Of a DNA stretch of 9,490 bases, positions 7,871 through 9,490 are shown piece by piece. The stretch is from the NCBI GenBank assembly GCA_030424955.1, contig JAUHVS010000173.1:1-9490 (forward strand), written 5' to 3'. The notes beneath the pieces are model-generated. The model had not been told where the DNA came from, did not search any database, and saw nothing but the letters and a program-made list of their open reading frames with translations. Source of the stretch: a bacterium. Its GTDB lineage: Bacteria; Myxococcota_A; Bradymonadia; UBA7976; UBA1532. The stretch's first letter is position 1. Each line of letters begins with the position of its first letter. Both the position numbers and the translations under genes were made by a program.

Positions 7871-7895
7871 GCTGTTCGACCCGTTGTCGAACAGC
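7871..7895. promoter_or_regulatory. Perfect 10-bp inverted repeat upstream of the second gene
   Basis: GCTGTTCGAC and GTCGAACAGC are exact reverse complements separated by five bases (CCGTT). The repeat ends 28 bases before the chosen start codon. As DNA it could be an operator for a dimeric regulator; as RNA it would fold into a stable 10-bp, 5-nt-loop hairpin in the leader and could affect translation. It does not match a regulator site that I recognise. Confidence 0.5.
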
Positions 7896-7909
7896 CATGG
7901 GCGCCGCTT

Positions 7910-7915
7910 GGGGGG
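7910..7915 (+). promoter_or_regulatory. Ribosome binding site that decides the start of the second gene
   Basis: A GGGGGG run lies 8 bases before the ATG at 7924 and 5 bases before the GTG at 7921. This spacing favours 7924 over the in-frame ATG at 7897, which has the inverted repeat rather than a purine run in front of it. The run is G-only and so an imperfect Shine-Dalgarno match. Confidence 0.5.
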
Positions 7916-7923
7916 TCGTCGTG

Positions 7924-7989
7924 ATGAATCGGACGGTGTCGCGCCTGTTGGGCGCGCTGGTGGTGTTGAGCGCCGGGGCGGCGCTGGCC
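7924..7989 (+). other. Sec signal peptide of the second gene
   Basis: The N-terminus MNRTVSRLLGALVVLSAGA has a short basic region (Arg3, Arg7) and a hydrophobic core (residues 8-19). It is followed by A-L-A at residues 20-22 before APL, a standard signal peptidase I site; cleavage one residue later is also possible. There is no lipobox cysteine, so it is not a lipoprotein. The product should therefore be exported across the inner membrane. Confidence 0.85.
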
Positions 7990-9490
7990 GCCCCGCTGCG
8001 GGTCACCGCGGTGCAGAAGGTGCAGGGGCGCGACAACCCCTTCGAGGTCACCAACGGGCAAGAGACCCAGCTGCGAGCCATCGCCGAGGACGGCACCTGC
8101 GGCAACGCCTACCGCTACCGCTGGGACAAGAACGGCGACGGCGACTACGGCGATCCCGGCGAAGACTGGGTCAACGTCAACGGCAACGGCTACTTCGCCG
8201 TGCTGCACTCGACGGTCAACTACCCCGACGTCGAGGGGAACACCCTGCGCTTCCCCAAGGTGCAGGTGGCCTGCGGCGACGAGCAGGTCACCGCCACCAT
8301 GCCGGTGATGCAGCGCGTCGAGCGCATCTGCTCAGGCTACCCCGTCGAGGAGCGCTGCAACGCCGACGAGAACCTGCGCCTGACCCGCAAGCTCTACGCC
8401 GACTGGGCCGTGGATCGCGGCCTCTGGTACATGTTCCGCAACTTCTCGCACCGCGGCGATGACGGGCACGGGCACAACGTGCACACCTGTCACTACAGCA
8501 ACATGCTGTCCACCGGCCACGCGATGAACGCCTTCCTGCGGCGCGGCCACGGCCACGGCCCGGGCCGCGACCAGGACGTCTACTACCGCCACCTCGCGCA
8601 GTGCGGCCTCAACGGCATGTTGAGCAGCTACACCATGAGCGCCGGCGTGCGCTTCGACGACACCAACGCCCTGGGGATCGACGGCCAGATGGTCGTGCCC
8701 ACCAACGGCGTCATCGGCGGCAACCAGTGGTACACCCGCAGCTACGGCGCGAGCGCCTGGGTTGAGCCCACCGCCCAGTTCGGCGACGGCGCCTACGTCG
8801 CCCCCGCCGGCCCTGCGGGCATCCACAACCGCTCCCTGGCCAGCATCGGCCAGGATCTCGCCGATGGCCTGCTGCACTGCGCCGGCACCAACGGCGGCTG
8901 GTACTACCAGTGCGGGGGCAACGGCGGCGACGCCTCGACCAACGGCTGGGCCCCAGAGTCCCTGCGCCTGCTGCAGCGCAAGTACGGCGTCGACACCTAC
9001 GACTGGGCCAAGGACGCCCAGCGCAACTGGCTGAACAGTTACTGCCGCAACGGCTCGTGCAGCTACCACGGCGGCGGCTGGAAGCTCAGCGGCAACGCCC
9101 TGGTGTCTTACGGCTGGGTCGATGACCAGCAGTTCGACGGCGGCCCGGCGGCCGCCAACCACGTCAGCCACCTGAACTCGGTGCAGACCCTCATCAGCGA
9201 CGGCGCCTGGGGCCGCTACGACAACCAGTACCGCGGGCTGTACTACATCTACGCGGCCACCAAGGGCCTGCGCTCCTTCGTGCCCGAGATCAAGTACCTG
9301 CCCAACGGCAACGACTGGTCGTCGATGCTCAGCCGCAACATGATCCGCCGGCAGAACGCCGACGGCTCGTGGACCTGGGTGGGCGGCTGGGGCTGGGGCG
9401 GGAGCATCGACACCGCGACCCGCACCGGCATGGTCGTGCAGATCATCCAGAGCTGGCTGGAGGCCGTGGCCTACGCCCGCGCCATCCCCG
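7924..9490 (+). CDS. Secreted alpha/alpha-toroid (terpene cyclase/prenyltransferase-like fold) protein, 3' partial
   Basis: The frame is open from the ATG at 7924 to the window end (522 codons and one base). An in-frame TGA lies at 7846. The ATG at 7897 is a possible but less likely start, because 7924 gives a clean signal peptide and better spacing from the GGGGGG run. After the signal peptide comes a small PKD-like domain (about residues 25-120) with YRYRWDKNGDGDYGDPGED and paired Cys residues. From about residue 150 onward, helix pairs separated by Gly/Trp-rich turns resemble alpha/alpha toroids. They include GGWYYQ (near 324), the module from APES (343) to C374, and QNADGSW (477-483), which fits the QW motif QxxxGxW, followed by GWGGSIDTATRTG. 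No DxDD or other cyclase catalytic motif is seen, so a binding role is as likely as an enzymatic one. Its natural C-terminus, possibly PKD repeats and an anchor, is outside the window. Confidence 0.88.
   Translation, partial: MNRTVSRLLGALVVLSAGAALAAPLRVTAVQKVQGRDNPFEVTNGQETQLRAIAEDGTCGNAYRYRWDKNGDGDYGDPGEDWVNVNGNGYFAVLHSTVNYPDVEGNTLRFPKVQVACGDEQVTATMPVMQRVERICSGYPVEERCNADENLRLTRKLYADWAVDRGLWYMFRNFSHRGDDGHGHNVHTCHYSNMLSTGHAMNAFLRRGHGHGPGRDQDVYYRHLAQCGLNGMLSSYTMSAGVRFDDTNALGIDGQMVVPTNGVIGGNQWYTRSYGASAWVEPTAQFGDGAYVAPAGPAGIHNRSLASIGQDLADGLLHCAGTNGGWYYQCGGNGGDASTNGWAPESLRLLQRKYGVDTYDWAKDAQRNWLNSYCRNGSCSYHGGGWKLSGNALVSYGWVDDQQFDGGPAAANHVSHLNSVQTLISDGAWGRYDNQYRGLYYIYAATKGLRSFVPEIKYLPNGNDWSSMLSRNMIRRQNADGSWTWVGGWGWGGSIDTATRTGMVVQIIQSWLEAVAYARAIP

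Noticed and set aside
7871..7895. LexA-type operator
   Set aside because: The arms read GTTC...GAAC, the opposite orientation to the GAAC...GTTC form of Gram-positive-type LexA boxes, and the spacing does not fit.
7560..8105. Antisense 181-codon frame spanning the intergenic region
   Set aside because: It overlaps both real genes and the product is an Arg/Ala/Pro-rich composition with no recognisable domain or convincing ribosome site.
8332..9171. Antisense 279-codon open frame over the second gene
   Set aside because: Its product is Ala/Val-rich low complexity, it lies opposite a well-supported gene with a signal peptide and toroid motifs, and such shadows are expected at this GC content.

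Overview
This window is very GC-rich, with almost every third codon position G or C, and it carries two same-strand genes for secreted proteins. The first ends in a Cys-Ser-Cys / hydrophobic segment / Arg-rich tail of the MYXO-CTERM type. That tail, the base composition and the style of giant PKD-repeat surface protein point to Myxococcota or a related 'deltaproteobacterial' lineage. The species cannot be named from the sequence.

Layout. (1) Positions 1-7671 (+) hold the 3' part of a giant gene, with 2,556 codons visible and the start off the left edge. In order it encodes: several divergent Ig/PKD-like domains rich in Asp/Asn calcium-type loops and paired cysteines (1-1641); nine tandem PKD-like repeats, eight of exactly 92 residues and one of 91 (1642-4122); a second array in which two different repeat types alternate strictly, A-B five times (4123-6897); a canonical PKD domain followed by a cadherin/He_PIG-like Ig domain (6898-7500); a short linker; and the MYXO-CTERM anchor (7576-7668). 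(2) Positions 7672-7923 are a 252-base intergenic region. It holds a strong GC hairpin just after the stop codon, a C-rich stretch, a short AT-richer island with a possible promoter, and a perfect 10-bp inverted repeat immediately before the next gene. (3) Positions 7924-9490 (+) hold the 5' part of a second gene, with 522 codons visible and running off the right edge. It encodes a signal peptide, a small PKD-like domain sharing a D/N-rich calcium-type motif with the first gene, and an alpha/alpha-toroid region with a QW-type motif.

Working together. Both products should be exported. The first should be anchored and processed at the cell surface through its MYXO-CTERM tail, acting as a long, probably calcium-stiffened stalk or adhesin. 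The second gene may be a paralogue: the shared motif and the truncation of both genes at opposite ends allow the reading that each full gene is signal peptide, toroid head, PKD stalk and anchor. That reading is inference, because neither gene is seen whole. No RNA genes, mobile elements, CRISPR arrays or origins were seen.
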